Below are positions 48,941-50,627 of a DNA stretch of 50,627 nt, in pieces; position 1 is the stretch's first letter, and each line of letters begins with the position of its first letter. Under the pieces are notes generated by a model that saw nothing but the letters and a program-made list of their open reading frames with translations, searched no databases and was not told the DNA's origin. The DNA lies in assembly GCA_964415365.1 (NCBI GenBank), contig CAYPYW010000013.1:1-50627 (forward strand). Reading direction: 5' to 3'. The stretch is from Hydromicrobium sp964415365 (GTDB lineage: Bacteria > Actinomycetota > Humimicrobiia > Humimicrobiales > Humimicrobiaceae). A program made the position numbers and the translations under genes.

Positions 48941-50278
48941 ATGAAAAAAGATGATGAAATGAAAGAATATGTGTTAAAAAAAGCCCATGATAACAACATA
49001 AAATTCATAAGGTTATGGTTTACAGATGTCCAGGGCTTTTTAAAAAGTTTTAGCATTACCGTGGAAGAACTTGAGGGCGCATTATCAGAAGGTATGGGAT
49101 TTGACGGATCCTCTATTGAAGGATATTCAAGAATAGAAGAAAGTGATGTAATCGCTATGCCTGATCCAAGCACCTTTCAAATTATACCCTGGCGGCCTAA
49201 AGAACAAGGTGTTGCCAAAATGATTTGCGATGTTTTAGAGCCGGATGGGTCGCACTTTAAGGGAGATCCCAGGTGGGTCCTAAAAAGAGCTTTAAAGAAA
49301 GCAAAAGACATGGGATATACCTTCTACGTCGGTCCAGAGCTTGAATACTTTTACTTTAAAAGTGATGAGGGGAGGCCCGTAATATTAGATAAGGGTGGGT
49401 ACTTTGATCTTACCACCCTGGATGTAGCTGGTCCTTTGAGAAGAGATACCATACTGTACACCGAAGCGATGGGGATTGGAGTGGAGTACTCACATCACGA
49501 AGTAGCTCCGTCCCAACATGAAATTGACCTTAGATATACTGACGCTCTAACCATGGCAGACAACGTTATGACTTATAAGGTCATTGTCAAAGAAGTTGCT
49601 ACCGAGCACGGAGTATACGCCACTTTTATGCCTAAACCTCTATTCGGAGAAAATGGAAGTGGAATGCATACCCATCAGTCGCTATTTAAAGGTGATAAGA
49701 ACGCATTCTTTGACGTTAAGGATAAGTACCATCTATCTCCTACCGGTAAACACTATATTGCCGGAATCTTAAAACACTGTAAAGAGATAACAGCTGTAAC
49801 AAATCAATGGGTAAATTCTTACAAAAGGCTGGTACCTGGATTTGAAGCTCCAGTCTATATATCCTGGGCTAAAAGAAACAGATCCACTCTGGTTAGAGTA
49901 CCTATGTACAAGCCAAATAAAGAGCAAGCCACAAGGGTTGAATTTAGAAGCCCCGATCCTGCCTGCAATCCTTATCTTGCCTTTAGTGTAATGCTGGCAG
50001 CTGGCCTGGAAGGTATAAAAAATAAGTATGAAATACCCGAACCTATTGAAGAAAATATATATGAACTAGATCTGAGCAGAAGAGAAAAGGAGGGAATAGA
50101 AACCCTTCCTGACAATCTTTATGAAGCTATAAAACTTATGGAAGAGAGTGATTTAGTCAAGGAAACTTTAGGGGATCATATATTTCATAAATTTATTGAA
50201 AATAAGAAGATTGAATGGGATAGATACAGAATACATGTGACAGATTACGAACTGGATAATTACCTGCCTATTTTATAA
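48941..50278 (+). CDS. glnA: Glutamine synthetase, type I
   Basis: This 445-residue protein is a type I glutamine synthetase of the shorter alpha class, as in Firmicutes and Thermotoga. MGFDGSSIEGYSRIEESDV (ammonium and metal sites), GPELEYFYF, HEVAPSQHEIDLRYTDAL and NGSGMHTHQSL (His with the metal) and VEFRSPDPACNPYLAFSVML are intact. The region where beta-class enzymes have the adenylylated tyrosine reads LPDNLYEAIKLM and does not match that site (NLYDLPPEE), so control by adenylylation is not expected. It makes glutamine from glutamate, ammonia and ATP. GGGAG precedes the ATG. It ends at a clear terminator. Confidence 0.98.
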   Translation: MKKDDEMKEYVLKKAHDNNIKFIRLWFTDVQGFLKSFSITVEELEGALSEGMGFDGSSIEGYSRIEESDVIAMPDPSTFQIIPWRPKEQGVAKMICDVLEPDGSHFKGDPRWVLKRALKKAKDMGYTFYVGPELEYFYFKSDEGRPVILDKGGYFDLTTLDVAGPLRRDTILYTEAMGIGVEYSHHEVAPSQHEIDLRYTDALTMADNVMTYKVIVKEVATEHGVYATFMPKPLFGENGSGMHTHQSLFKGDKNAFFDVKDKYHLSPTGKHYIAGILKHCKEITAVTNQWVNSYKRLVPGFEAPVYISWAKRNRSTLVRVPMYKPNKEQATRVEFRSPDPACNPYLAFSVMLAAGLEGIKNKYEIPEPIEENIYELDLSRREKEGIETLPDNLYEAIKLMEESDLVKETLGDHIFHKFIENKKIEWDRYRIHVTDYELDNYLPIL

Positions 50279-50318
50279 GATTCGTAATCTGTAAATTAAT
50301 GGTTAATATACTTAAATT

Positions 50319-50352
50319 AAGCAGGCCCTCCTTTCTGAGTAAGGCCTGCTTT
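50319..50352. terminator. Terminator between glnA and the convergent membrane-protein gene
   Basis: Arms AAGCAGGCC (50319-50327) and GGCCTGCTT (50343-50351) form a 9-bp GC-rich stem with a T-run to the right and an A-run to the left, so it can serve both strands. Confidence 0.85.
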
Positions 50353-50402
50353 AAATTTACCCATCTGCTATATTTAAGGATTTACAATTAATTCCTCTAA
50401 AA

Positions 50403-50627
50403 CTATTCAACCAATTTTAGCAACAGACTTAAAGCAACGCAGAAACCACCTGCAACAAGCATTTTTATACCACTAACCACGAGATTACTCCGGGAGATTT
50501 TCCCTAAAAACAGGCCTATTCCAAATAATACTGAAAATGCCAGAGCAAAACCACTGTAATAACAAATATTTATCTTGACTTTATCAGTTGCAAAAGGATT
50601 TTCCCCCAAAATCCATAAAAACCCCAC
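50403..50627 (-). CDS. C-terminal part of a VIT1/CCC1-like membrane protein, cut by window edge
   Basis: The last 74 or so codons of a minus-strand gene that enters from beyond the window. Two or three hydrophobic segments are seen, with GLFLGKISRSNLVVSGIKML followed by VAGGFCVALSLLLKL. The Gly-rich helix after a short RSN loop resembles the end of VIT1/CCC1 (iron/manganese) transporters. With so little sequence this is tentative; another small transporter family is possible. The methionine at the window edge is not necessarily the start. Confidence 0.45.
   Translation of the reverse strand: MGFLWILGENPFATDKVKINICYYSGFALAFSVLFGIGLFLGKISRSNLVVSGIKMLVAGGFCVALSLLLKLVE

Overview
The window is AT-rich bacterial DNA with densely packed genes, most of them recognisable single-copy housekeeping or metabolic genes. 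The lifestyle looks strictly anaerobic: rubredoxin, small 4Fe-4S ferredoxins, a B12 (corrinoid) methyl-carrier protein, two UroD-type corrinoid-methyltransferase-like proteins, nickel-pincer cofactor genes (larC, larE), and a sulfide-to-homocysteine route otherwise best known from methanogens. Lipoprotein-type signal peptides, a coiled-coil/3D cell-wall hydrolase, DegV, and an OmpR-type orphan regulator beside amtB-glnK-glnA fit a Gram-positive-type lineage. A deep-branching low-GC Actinomycetota or a related uncultured anaerobe is my best guess. That is inference only, because no 16S gene is present.

Layout. 1-7.4 kb: tRNA-Thr with its promoter, a BadF/NAGK-type kinase, DUF2905, the AmmeMemoRadiSam B and A proteins (without the radical SAM partner), DegV, a PBP-CapA fusion lipoprotein and bactofilin. 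6.4-9.3 kb: UPF0280, a small membrane protein, DUF39 and NIL-ferredoxin, which together look like an aspartate-semialdehyde sulfurtransferase system, followed by a 54-residue rubredoxin gene. 9.5-15.3 kb: slipin, GNAT, TPR membrane protein, Aag glycosylase, ferredoxin, rpe and an orphan PTS IIB. 15.4-18.7 kb: FMN-riboswitch-controlled ribD-ribE-ribA-ribH operon ending in a hairpin. 18.8-33 kb: corrinoid protein, divergent UDG-like protein, 3D hydrolase, Fe-ADH preceded by a striking 154-bp nested inverted repeat, AI-2E exporter family, larC/larE, PHP, DUF2085, PAP2-like, PAS-GGDEF, cysteine desulfurase, and NAD synthetase with an apparent AUA start.

33-44 kb is a sugar locus on the minus strand. 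One transcription unit holds a solute-binding lipoprotein, two ABC permeases, galK, a 59-residue small protein and galT. A second holds UroD-type methyltransferase, aldose-1-epimerase-like protein and UroD-type methyltransferase. A LacI regulator follows. Both units start with near-identical strong promoters, each followed at once by the same 20-bp palindrome, and a degenerate copy lies before lacI. Galactose uptake and Leloir genes are thus apparently co-regulated with two corrinoid-methyltransferase-like enzymes. I propose anaerobic demethylation and use of O-methylated galactose-type sugars. This is the best candidate here for an undescribed system.

44.5-50.6 kb: fucI, then an atypical OmpR-family regulator (GlnR-like), amtB, glnK, glnA and a partial VIT/CCC1-like membrane protein. 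Direct repeats of the form KTAAC spaced exactly 11 bp lie upstream of both amtB and glnA and are candidate sites for the neighbouring regulator.
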